Below, piece by piece: positions 11,034 through 19,947 of a stretch of DNA of 64,000 bases. This DNA comes from Cryptomeria japonica. Its lineage: Eukaryota > Streptophyta > Pinopsida > Cupressales > Cupressaceae. The notes under the pieces were generated by a model that did no database searches, was not told where the DNA came from, and saw nothing but the letters and a program-made list of their open reading frames with translations. How positions within the stretch are numbered: position 1 is the first letter of the stretch; each line of letters starts with the position of its first letter. A program made the translations under genes and the position numbers. The stretch spans positions 152,819,971 through 152,883,970 of the forward strand of contig NC_081411.1 of NCBI RefSeq assembly GCF_030272615.1, written 5' to 3'.

Positions 11034-12688
11034 TGTGTGGGAGAAAAAGTGACACTAAGCAAACATGCCCTAATCTCACTTTCAACCACACACTTGTGGA
11101 ATACGAAAGAGCCTAGAGGTATCACACAATTGGCTACTTCTTCTTGTAGAAGAGAGAGCCACGGGCTACCTATTAGGATTTCTATTCCTTTGTTGTAATT
11201 GAAAGATAAAATAATGCAAGTTCAATCCCTAACCCCAAAGTGCAAGTATGAACTAATAACAAGATTGCAGAATTGAACTTAAACAATGGAAAGCTGTAAA
11301 TACAAAGATAAGACAAGAATGCAAATGTGTACCCGGAGTCAAAATCTGAGTGGAAATGTTCGGGACGGGGGCGCGGGCGCCACTGTCCTGATTCTGCACC
11401 TGAAACTGCACCTGAAACTGCTATTTTGCACTCTGGAAAACTGTCGGAAATGTTGTCTATCAGGAGGACCAGGGCGCCCAGCACCCCTGTCCCAGGGACC
11501 ACGGCGCCTAGCGCCCCTGTCCTGGCAGGACCAGGGCGCCCCACGCCCCTGTCCTGGTCTTCTGCTCTGAAACTTGGTGTGAAGTTCGGTCTCCGTCTGC
11601 TTCTTCCGGATCTGTAACCTGCGGCATCGTCCGAGTCCCGAAACCTACACTTATATCTGAAAAGGGTATGGGCGGCTATATAGGGTTTTGCCTTAGTCAA
11701 ACCCCCGCTTTGGTGATTTCCACCTCCACGAATAGCCAAGTTGTATTGTAAAATGTATTGTGTGTGCAGACCTAGTGTGTGTGCAAGGTCCTTAAATGCA
11801 AGAAAGCAAACTAGAGCAACCTAGAAAGTAAACCCTAATTGCTTGTAAATGATAATGTAAATGCTCTAAATCAAGATGCAAAGTGATCTAAAGCATGAAT
11901 AAAGGATATATTGAAGCTTATGCAAAGACATGAAAACAACATGAAATCATACCCAACCCTTAAGGGAGGAGTACAAGCCAATCTTTAGTCGGTAATCTCC
12001 TATTGTTCTTCAATGTCTCCCAAGCCCTAAATGAATGAAATTGATGAATGCTTGATGGATGGATGTTGAATGTTATTGAAGTCTTTAAAGATCTTCTCTT
12101 TCGCTGCATAGAAGGTCCTCCAAAGCCAAAATTCGTATTCTTTCAAATGAAGAAAGAGAGCTCTTATATATGAAACCCTAGGTCTTAATTTCAACTTTTG
12201 GCCGACCTAGAGATTGAATATCCCGCCAATTTCTTGGGGTTAAGCTTTATTTTATGATTGGATCGTGCTCCTAAAATTTCGAGAAAAATGTCCGGGACCA
12301 TGTTGCACTCCGGGCGCCATGGTCCCAACAACTTTTCACCAAATTTTCAGGGCCGTCAGATATGATGATTTTAGAGAAAATCCCGAAGTTACAGCTAATT
12401 CTGAGATGTTTTGACCCCCGAAATCAAGCCCCCAAGTTCAAAATAGGACCTAATCAGGGTTTTTGATTAAATGATGTATTGGAGGAATAAAATGAAAAGG
12501 GCACACTTTAATGAAAGGGCCCAACTTTATGATGTAGGAGATGATAAAATAGGACCTTAGACCTAATTAATTTAATTAATTAAGTGTTAAAGGGGAAATG
12601 CAATGCAAAATACAAAATGCGCCAAGGCGGGTGCTAAACTAGGTGTGAAATTGTACCACCCTAGCAAGTGTGTACAATTTATGACGCA
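11034..12688 (-). repeat. 5' LTR of G1 (right)
   Basis: This is the partner of 4511-6168, starting TGTGTGGG next to the PBS. Its right edge reads ATGACGCA, where the other LTR has ACGACGCTACA, so the last few bases are lost at the junction with the duplicated copia B segment. Hairpin arrays are at 11466-11553 and 12294-12326. Confidence 0.9.
11466..11553. repeat. Three tandem GC-rich hairpin units, right G1 LTR
   Basis: This is the counterpart of 4943-5031. The units carry several substitutions relative to the left LTR, for example GCACCCCTGTCC in the first unit, but the GGACC...(G/T)GTCC outline and the spacing are kept. Confidence 0.8.
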
Positions 12689-12690
12689 CC

Positions 12691-12845
12691 AAGAGATAAC
12701 TATCTGTACCAAGGACACCACAACAGAATGGGATTGCAAAAAGGAGGAACTGGACCATAGTTGAAGCAACAAGAACAATATTGATACAAGGGGATGTACC
12801 TAAAATGTTTTGGAGAGAAGCAGCCAACACTACAGTATACACAAT
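12691..12845 (+). repeat. 155-bp duplicated copia B segment, right copy
   Basis: This is the same length as 4356-4510, with three differences. It joins the truncated G1 LTR on the left and continues without break into copia B coding sequence on the right (MNQILVKKG). Confidence 0.95.
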
Positions 12846-13224
12846 GAACCAGATATTGGTCAAGAAAGGTAGTGACAAAACTCCCTATGAATTATGGTAT
12901 GGTCATACTCGTAATGTTAGTCATTTCAAAGTCTTTGGCAACATGTGTTACATAAAAAGAGATAAGTATACTAGAAAGTTTGATCATAAAAGTGATGAAG
13001 GAAGTTTCCTTGGTTACTCAACTAAGAGAAAAACATTCAAGTGATTTAACAAAAGAACCAAGAAGATTGTGGAAAGTGTTAATGTGAAAATTGATGAGTA
13101 TTCTGAAAAATATGATGATACTAGCAAGTCTAATGCAGTAGATGAACAAAAGCTAGTGATCATTGAACCAAAAGTTCAAAATGATGCTGAGCAGAACAGT
13201 GTGGATGATGCTGCTCAACCGGTG

Positions 13225-13266
13225 GAAGAAGAAGAAGAAGAAGAAGAAGAAGAAGAAGAAGAAGAA
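13225..13266 (+). repeat. (GAA)14 microsatellite
   Basis: Fourteen uninterrupted GAA codons lie in the acidic integrase-RT linker of copia B and read as poly-Glu. Such linkers are naturally Glu-rich, so this is probably expansion of a pre-existing acidic tract. Confidence 0.95.
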
Positions 13267-14063
13267 GGAATGTTGGAGTACAAATAAGAAGAAAGATTAG
13301 AGAAAGTGCTTGTCTGATTTCCATAATTGAACCTAAGACAGTGACGGAAGCTCTCAAGGATGATGATTAGATAAAGGCTATGAAGGAGGAGCTTGATCAA
13401 ATAGAGAAGAACAACACTTGGTCACTTGTTCCCAGACTAGCTAATAAAAATGTGATTGGTACTAAGTGGATGTTCAAGAACAAATTGAATGAAGATGCTG
13501 AAATGGTTAGGAACAAGGCTAGATTAGTTTGCAAAGGATATGCACAAGAAGAAGGTGAGGATTATGGAGAAACCTTTGCACCAGTTTCTATACTTGAAGG
13601 AGTAAGAATGCTACTTGCATTTTAAGAATTCAAAGGATTCAAGGTATACCAAATAGATGTGAAGTCAGCATTTTTGAATGGAATTCTAGAGGAAGAGGTT
13701 TACATTGAACAACCAGATGGGTTTGCATTGATTGAAGACAAGGACATGGTGTGCAAACTTCATAAAGCTTTATATGGGTTAAAGCAAGCTCCAAGGGCAT
13801 GGTATGAGAGACTCCATTCACACCTGATTAAGATTGGATTTCAAAAAACCAATGAGGACAACAACATTTACTTGAAGACAAAAGGAGACAAGTTATTGAT
13901 TGCAAAAGTGTTTGTATATGATATCATATTTGGAGGAGATGATGACATGAGTTTAAATTTTGCAGAAGAAATGAAAAAGGAATTTAAAATTTCTTTGATA
14001 GGTGAAATCAAAATTTGCATTGGTTTGCAGGTCCAACAGATGAATGGAGGAATCTTTATTAGT

Positions 14064-14193
14064 GATGCAGGAGCATCGCTGGTTCATAGCAATCTTGCAT
14101 CAACCAAAAAACCATTTTCTTTCTATTTTGCTTTCTGTTTGCAGTTTTAGTTTTTCTTTTTGTGTGTCTCAGTTGGTGACTGCTTCAATCAAC
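14064..14193. other. 130-bp insertion inside copia B RT
   Basis: Copia A joins IFISQTKY directly. B has about 130 extra bases between the codons for IFIS and QSKY. The insert begins GATGCAGGAGCATCG, becomes pyrimidine-rich in its second half (including TTTCTGTTTGCAG) and disrupts the frame. I see no target duplication or terminal repeats. It may be filler DNA or a small mobile fragment. Confidence 0.7.
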
Positions 14194-15335
14194 CAGTCCA
14201 AATATGTGAAGGAGGTATTGAAAACCTTTGGAATGGGAGACTCTAAACCAGTTGGAACCCCTATGGTTACAAGTTGTATATTATCCAAGGAAGATGATCC
14301 AGATCCAGTAGATGAAACTGAGTATAGATCAATGATTGGTAAACTACACTATGTTGTTCATAGTAGATCGAGCATTGCTCATATAGTTGGTATAGTAGCT
14401 AGATATTAGAAAAGTCCTAAAGAGACTCATATGGTGTCAATGAAGAGAATTTTCAGGCATCTTAGAGGTACTAGTGATTATGGATTATGGTATCCATACA
14501 AAGGAAAATTCTCTTTGAAGGTGTGCATGGATGCTGATTGGGTAGGTAATATAGATGACCGGAAGAGCACAACCAATGGTGCATTCTTTCTAGGAGGAAG
14601 ACTAGTATCCTAGACTAGTAAGAAGCAAAGTTGCATTTTTCAGTCTACAACAAAAGCAGAGTATGTGGCTGCATCTATGAACTGTACTCAAGATATATGG
14701 ATGAGATATGCATTAGAAGGATTCAAGGAGAATATGACAGAACCAGTGGTCATATATTGTGATAATACAAGTGCAATAAATATTTCAAAAAATCTTGTAT
14801 CACATGCTAGAACAAAGCATATTGAACTGAAGTATCATTATCTAAGAGAAAGAGTGCAGGAATAGAAAGTTAGGATGGATCATGTGTCCAGCAAGGAGCA
14901 GTTGGTTGACATCTTCAATAAGCCAATGCCTAAAGAAACCTTTGAGTATCTCAGAGGAAGGCTAGGGGTTATACCCCTATAGAAGGTCAACTAAGATGTT
15001 GTTGCAACATCGATCCAGTGAACTAATTGAAGATCTTTCACTGTGGATTGATGAGAAAAGGGATACTCCTCAGGGGGAGCAGTAGAGATGAAGAAAACAA
15101 TAGCAACAAAAGATGAATTTGACACTTTGCACCTTTGGCATTTTTTTCAAAGGGGGAGAAGAAAAGTATAGGGGGAGAAGAACATTGAAGAGCAAAAAGA
15201 GAAGAATTGGTGAAGGGAGAAGAACAAGTAAAACAAAATAGAAGAAGAAAAGAACAGTACAACAGTCATAACAGTTAAAGTTCCAGTTTTGTATAGTGAG
15301 ATTTTGGTGTTGCCATCAATGCCAAAGGGGGAGAT

Positions 15336-16237
15336 TGTTGGCATAACTAATGGAGATGATGATGAGATGAGAAGATGACTAGTAAAGTTGATATGATCAG
15401 GTATATGATATCAAGGGGAGATTGTTGGCTTGATGATGATGATATAATTGTAATAGGATGTTTGATGACTTTATTTGTGTTGTCATTGATGGAAACCATG
15501 TTTGTTTAGTCATCTAGGTCAACCAGTATAGCCTAACCGGTAGTGGAAATAGTTAGACAACAAAACTGCTAAGTTGATGTCAATTGGTAAACAAGAACAT
15601 AGTGATGATCAAGCGACTAGTACAAATGATTGGAGAAGATTCAAGTGTTGCAGTTCAGAATATATGTTCATAACATTGGCATGAGTCTGTGATTGAAATC
15701 ACATCAAGTTTGGTGAGTCGAAAAGTACATTTATAATTGACTGTTATGAACTCTGTGAAGAAGAATGAATACCGATATCCGATCTTTAACCAGTAATGAT
15801 TTAAGGTTTGGTGGTGGATCTTATCATGATCATGACTTAGTGATGACGTGTCATAATTCATGTGTAATGATTAGATGGTATTTGAGCGTGTACAAGGATC
15901 AGATTTCTTGGGAAACAACAAAGTGCTTAGAAGAATGTAACAAGGTCTAATTTCTTATCAAATCGATGTGCGATGATCATTCAACGACGAAAATCATCTA
16001 AAAATTTGTTGTAATGATCTATAATGTATTTTAGCAGAGTGTTTTTCCGCGCTAAATGTAAATTCATTGTATCTTATTGATGTAATTAGGGTTTGTAGCC
16101 ACCCTAACTGAAAAGTGCATTTAGGGTTAGTTGGAGAAGAGATTTTGTGTCGATAGTTTGAGAAGATGGTATTGCAGAACTAGTTTGAAGTGTATACATG
16201 TGTGTAATAGAGTTGTGCTGAAAAGTATATGTACTAG
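15336..16237 (+). repeat. Copia element B 3' LTR, left portion
   Basis: This LTR begins TGTTGGCATAAC right after the PPT AAAGGGGGAGAT. A second PPT-like GGGGAGAT followed by TGTTGG occurs at 15415-15428, so the true edge could be 15423. It runs to ACTAG at 16233-16237, where LTR sequence of a different family starts. The remainder appears inverted at 17335-17532. Short ORFs here are not supported as genes. The 14983-15335 stretch before it is the untranslated 3' end of B. Confidence 0.7.
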
Positions 16238-17334
16238 TGTAAAGCGGAAAATCGCGATCGAACCCTAGTTGCTCTCCCCTCTTCCAACTCCAAGGAGAGA
16301 GAAGGGAGATTCACTAGGGTTGATGGTTTTCACTTAGGGGAGAGACTTTACATTCAAAAGAGGGGTTGAAACCCACAAGATCCAATCCCACACAATGCAA
16401 GATTGGATGCTAAATGTGTTTCAAGGGTTAAGAAAGCAAGGCTACCCTCTTTTGTAAAGAATGTTGATAGAAGAATTGAGCTAGGAATGCATAGAAAGTG
16501 AGAAAGATTCGCTTATAAACTGAGATAGGGATATAGGATGAAGCTGCGGACCTGGAATTAGCAGTAAAATGTCGATACGACACTGTCTTGCAAATTTGAG
16601 CAAAAGTTGTTAGGACGATGGCGCCCGAGCGCCACGGTCCTCCGAAAAATCCGCGAAACGAAGGGGGATCTGTTCGTCTCTGCACAAGGATTCCAGATCT
16701 TCAGTTTCAGTCGCGTACCTGCAACCTACACACAGAAAAGCGAAGACGATTGGGGGGTTAGGGATTAGGGGTTTGCCTTTAGGTCAAACCTCGGTTTGGA
16801 ATTAACCAAGAAATGAGCAATGCTGTAAATGTAAATGTCTGTAAGGTAAAACAAGTACTAATACCTTGTTGTAAGGATGTTTGTATCCTTATGTGCGAAG
16901 GTATAGATGTTGTATGTTGTATGTTGTAGTAGTATGTAGTAAGTGATCTCCTCTTCAATGGTTGAATCCTTGTCTTGAATGGAGACTTAGAATGATCAAT
17001 TGCTTAAAAGAATGCTTGAATGCTTGAGTATAGTTTCCACGCTTTTTCCCTCATGTGTGTCCCTTACCAAATGAGAGAGGAAAATGTAGTTTATATACTT
17101 GTCATTTAGGGCTGATAGACTGATTTTCCCGACCTTAGACCGACCAGGAAAGATAATTTTCCAATTTGCAAACATAAAGACCCGAAGTCCAAAAGAGATC
17201 GGGCCCAAAATAGGACCCAGGGACCAGGGCGCTGGGCGCTCTGGTCCCACCTCCCAGGACAGCAGGGTGCAAAGGAGGTTCAGGCCAGGGTGCAAGAAAA
17301 TGCAGTTTTCAGTGTCATAATCAGGTTTTGGGGT
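16238..17334 (-). repeat. Inverted G2-family LTR, lacking about 95 bp of its 5' end
   Basis: Read on the minus strand this is the G2 LTR from about base 95 to its end CTTTACA. It lacks the opening TGTAGCGTCC segment. It is inverted relative to the G2 5' LTR only about 200 bases away, giving an inverted repeat of about 1.1 kb. It is flanked on the left by ACTAG. The minus-strand TATATAAAC box is kept at about 17090-17098. No PBS follows the LTR end, so this is not the 5' end of an intact element. Confidence 0.9.
16613..16640. repeat. GC-rich hairpin in the inverted LTR
   Basis: GGACGATGGCGC and GCGCCACGGTCC arms face each other across CCGA. This is the inverted counterpart of 18362-18389. Confidence 0.8.
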
Positions 17335-17532
17335 CAGCCCTGTTAGGAGCTCTACCCTGTTAAGAGTAACCTTGTTAGAGGATTTCAAACTAAAGTTAAT
17401 GAGCCACCCGGTGAAGGGATTTACAATATCAGACCTGTTAGGATCTACCTGGTTAAGGGATTTCAAACTGTTGTAACTGTTAGGGAACAACATGGAAAAT
17501 GATCTGATTACAACACTTTCTTGCTTGCTAGT
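17335..17532 (-). repeat. Inverted continuation of copia B LTR
   Basis: On the minus strand this starts ACTAGCAAGC and contains AAATCCCTTAACCAGG and CCTAACAGG blocks typical of the copia LTRs here. Its ACTAG matches the 5 bases ending the forward B LTR at 16233-16237. The simplest reading is that it is the other side of one insertion site, now inverted. Confidence 0.7.
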
Positions 17533-17704
17533 TGTAGCGTCCTAAAATTGCGACACTTGCAATTTCGACTGCATTTCGGTCTTCACGATGGCGACGCAAC
17601 ACGCAACCTGAATGGAGACCCCGAAACCTGATTATGACACTGAAAACTGCATTTTCTTGCACCCTGGCCTGAACCTCCTTTGCACCCTGCTGTCCCGGGA
17701 GGTG

Positions 17705-17762
17705 GGACCAGAGCGCCCAGCGCCCTGGTCCCCCAGGACCATGGCGCCCAGCGCCCTGGTCC
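17705..17762. repeat. Two tandem 31-bp GC-rich hairpin units, G2 5' LTR
   Basis: The units start at 17705 and 17736. The second reads GGACCATGGCGC, CCA, GCGCCCTGGTCC, a near-perfect hairpin. The 3' LTR has three units at 24280, 24311 and 24342, and the middle one there is GGACCAGGGCGC, CCA, GTGCCCTGGTCC. Confidence 0.9.
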
Positions 17763-17885
17763 TTGGGTCCTATTTTGGGCCCGGTCTCTTTTGGACTTCG
17801 GGTCTTTATGTTTGCAAATTGGAAAATTATCTTTCCTGGTCGGCCTAAGGTCGGGAAAATCAGTCTATCAGCCCTAAATGACAAG

Positions 17886-17894
17886 TATATAAAC
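17886..17894 (+). promoter_or_regulatory. TATA box in G2 5' LTR
   Basis: TATATAAAC lies about 350 bp into the LTR, conserved at 24492-24500 in the 3' LTR and inverted in the 16238-17334 copy. It is a good RNA polymerase II TATA box; transcript start would be about 30 bases downstream. Confidence 0.65.
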
Positions 17895-18361
17895 TACATT
17901 TTCCTCTCTCATTTGGTAAGGGACACACATGAGGGAAAAAGCGTGGAAACTATACTCAAGCATTCAAGCATTCTTTCAAGCAATTGATCATTCTAAGTCT
18001 CCATTCAAGGCTAAGTGTTGCATTCAAGACAAGGATTCAACCATTGAAGAGGAGATCACTTACTACATACTACTACAACATACAACATACAACATCTATA
18101 CCTTCACACATAAGGATACAAACATCCTTACAACAAGGTATTAGTACTTGTTTTACATTACAGACATTTACATTTACAGCATTGCTCATTTCTTGGTTAA
18201 TTCCAAACCGGGGTTTGACCTAAAGGCAAACCCCTAATCCCTAACCCCCCAATCGTCTTCACTTTTCTGTGTGTAGGTTGCAGGTACGTGGCTGAAACTG
18301 AAGATCTGGAATCCTTGTGCAGAGACGAACAGATCCCCCTTCGTTTCGCGGATTTTTCAGA

Positions 18362-18389
18362 GGACCGTGGCGCTCGGGCGCCATCGTCC
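18362..18389. repeat. GC-rich hairpin near the G2 LTR 3' half
   Basis: GGACCGTGGCGC and GCGCCATCGTCC arms are separated by TCGG. The downstream flank CGACAACTTTTGCTC resembles the flank of the G1 palindrome at 5771-5803. The second copy is 24968-24995. Confidence 0.85.
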
Positions 18390-18767
18390 CGACAACTTTT
18401 GCTCAAATTTGCAGGACAGCGCCGTATCGACATTTTACTGCTAATTCCAGGTCCGCAGCTTCATCCTATATCCCTATCTCAGTTTATAAGCGAATCTTTC
18501 TCACTTTCTATGCATTCCTAGCTTAATTCTTCTATCAACATTCTTTACAAAAGAGGGTAGCCTTGCTTTCTTAACCCTTGAAACACATTTAGCATCCAAT
18601 CTTGCATTGTGTGGGATTGGATCTTGTGGGTTTCAACACCTCTTTTGAATGTAAAGTCTCTCCCCTAAGTGAAAACCATCAACCCTAGTGAATCTCCCTT
18701 CTCTCTCCTTGGAGTTGGAAGAGGGGAGAGCAACTAGGGTTCGATCGCGATTTTCCGCTTTACATTT

Positions 18768-18785
18768 TGGTGAACCCGACGTGAA
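18768..18785 (+). other. Primer-binding site of G2
   Basis: TGGTGAACCCGACGTGAA lies three bases after the LTR end. It is the same 18 bases as in G1. Confidence 0.85.
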
Positions 18786-19947
18786 CATCCTTTCTGATTA
18801 TTCATAGTTAGATCTGAAAATTGGATTCCTTGATTACATTTCCATGTTTGATCTTTTGCAAAATTTTAGAGGTTAATTGCATAAAAACCCTAAATTTTCT
18901 TTTTAAGTAATTAAACTTGTGAAATGTTTAATTATTAATGCTTGTTTCAGATCTGCCCTTCTATTACAAATTATCAATTCATATTTGTGCTTTAATTTTG
19001 AAAATTAAGTGGTTAAGTGTCAAAACCCTAATTTTTGAAACCCTCTTGATTCAACCTTTGACTGATAAATTCACTAATCAGAACATCTCCAAATCAGCTG
19101 TAACTTTGGATTCCGCAATAAAATCACAATATCTTTCATCCCTGAAAATTTGGAAAAAAGTTGCGAGGACCGTGTGCACTCCGAGCGCCATCGTCCCTGA
19201 CATTTTTTTCGAAATTTCGGGAGCTAGATCTTACTGTATTTTCCTGCTAAAATCCAGAATTTTGGCTGATTTTATCAATTCTAACACTTTCAAAATTACA
19301 GTCAAAGTTGGTCTTGTGATTGCTTGGATTAAGGCTTCTAAACATTCAAAAATCATCGAAATTGAAATTTTGTGTCAAAATTGTGTTCTTACTGTCCTAA
19401 ATCTGAAAAGTGTGTTATCATTCATTCGAAATTTCAGTGCTTTATTCAAATTCTTACAATTTGTGACTTTTGAAATTAAGTGTTTAATTACAACAACTTT
19501 AATTTCCGCTTTCAAAATTGAATTTTGTGTGAAATTTAGTCAATTTTTAAATTTCAAAATTTGCATTGCTCTTGACATTCCCTCTAAAATCATAACATTC
19601 AAAATTTCAGTTTCCCTCTCTTTTTCAAAATTCAAATTTTTGCATTTTTCGACAATCTTGGTAGGGTTCAATTTTGAGATTGCAACTTTAATTTGGCCTA
19701 TCTACAGATCGTAAAACCACTCAATTTTTTCAGATTAGCTCTAAAATCATCATAACTTTCATCCCTGCGAATTTCGAAAAAAGTTGCTGGGACCGTGTGC
19801 ACTCCGAAGCGCCACGGTCCCTGACATTTTTTCTGAAATTTCGGGAGATTGTCCTGATTGTATTTAACAGCTTAAATCCAGAAGATTGGCTGATTTTACT
19901 GAAAATTGCTACCTCTAAATTCAAAACTTTCTCTCTCTCTCTAGTGC
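18786..19947 (+). other. G2 untranslated leader with a duplicated hairpin module
   Basis: This is 1.16 kb of AT-rich leader between PBS and gag. Two copies of a module of about 180 bp (about 19100-19285 and 19730-19910) each hold CTTTCATCCCTG, then a hairpin with TGCACTCC in the loop (19167-19196, 19789-19821), then GAAATTTCGGGAG. The 258-aa open frame at 18938-19714 has Phe/Ile/Lys-rich composition typical of AT-rich DNA and I do not support it as a gene. Confidence 0.7.
19789..19821. repeat. GGGACCGTG/CACGGTCCC palindrome in G2 leader
   Basis: Perfect 9-base arms enclose a 15-base loop with TGCACTCCGAAGCGC. The arms and loop closely match the G1 LTR palindrome (GGGACCATG, loop TTGCACTCC...GGCGC). 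Confidence 0.9.

Larger units (their letters stand above)
4511..12688 (-). mobile_element. G1: Ty3-type (Tat/Ogre-like) LTR retrotransposon without visible pol
   Basis: G1 is an 8.2 kb element with LTRs at 4511-6168 and 11034-12688, a PPT at 6169-6185 and a PBS at 11013-11030, all reading on the minus strand. The internal region of about 4.9 kb holds two in-frame ORFs (10910 to 9681 and 9614 to 7770). They carry a Tat-type protease and a G-patch-like motif but no RT, RNase H or integrase motif in any frame I read. It is inserted in copia B and flanked by a 155-bp duplicated stretch. I infer a non-autonomous element mobilised by an RT and integrase supplied in trans. Confidence 0.85.
12691..14982 (+). 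pseudogene. Copia element B, part 2: integrase end, RT, RNase H
   Basis: This continues B after G1. Integrase C-terminal motifs (KTPYELWYG, then FKVFGN and FLGYSTK) come first. RT follows with ENKNVIGTKW-type, LVCKGYAQEEG and GETFAPV motifs, then [17 protein letters not shown] and [15 protein letters not shown]. The catalytic site reads FVYDIIFGG, so the first Asp of FVDD is replaced by Tyr. RNase H motifs (DRKSTTNGAFFLGG and the AEYVAAS region) end near 14982. Stops, frameshifts, a 130-bp insertion (14064-14193) and a (GAA)14 run break it. The protein differs clearly from A/C, so B is a separate copia family. Confidence 0.9.
17533..18764 (+). repeat. 5' LTR of G2
   Basis: This 1232-bp LTR runs from TGTAGCGTCC to GCTTTACA. 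It contains two tandem hairpin units (17705-17762), a TATA box (17886-17894) and another hairpin (18362-18389). It is exactly 31 bp shorter than the 3' LTR, which equals one hairpin unit. ORFs read within it on either strand are shadows. Confidence 0.95.

Noticed and set aside
17099-18526. ORFs of 65-118 aa appearing in mirror image around 17.4 kb and again near 24.1-25.1 kb
   Set aside because: They are the same LTR read three times, once inverted. There is no start context or domain, and the repetition is explained by the LTRs.
18938-19714. 258-aa ORF upstream of G2 gag
   Set aside because: It has Phe/Ile/Lys-rich composition expected of AT-rich leader DNA, no domain, and overlaps the duplicated hairpin module.
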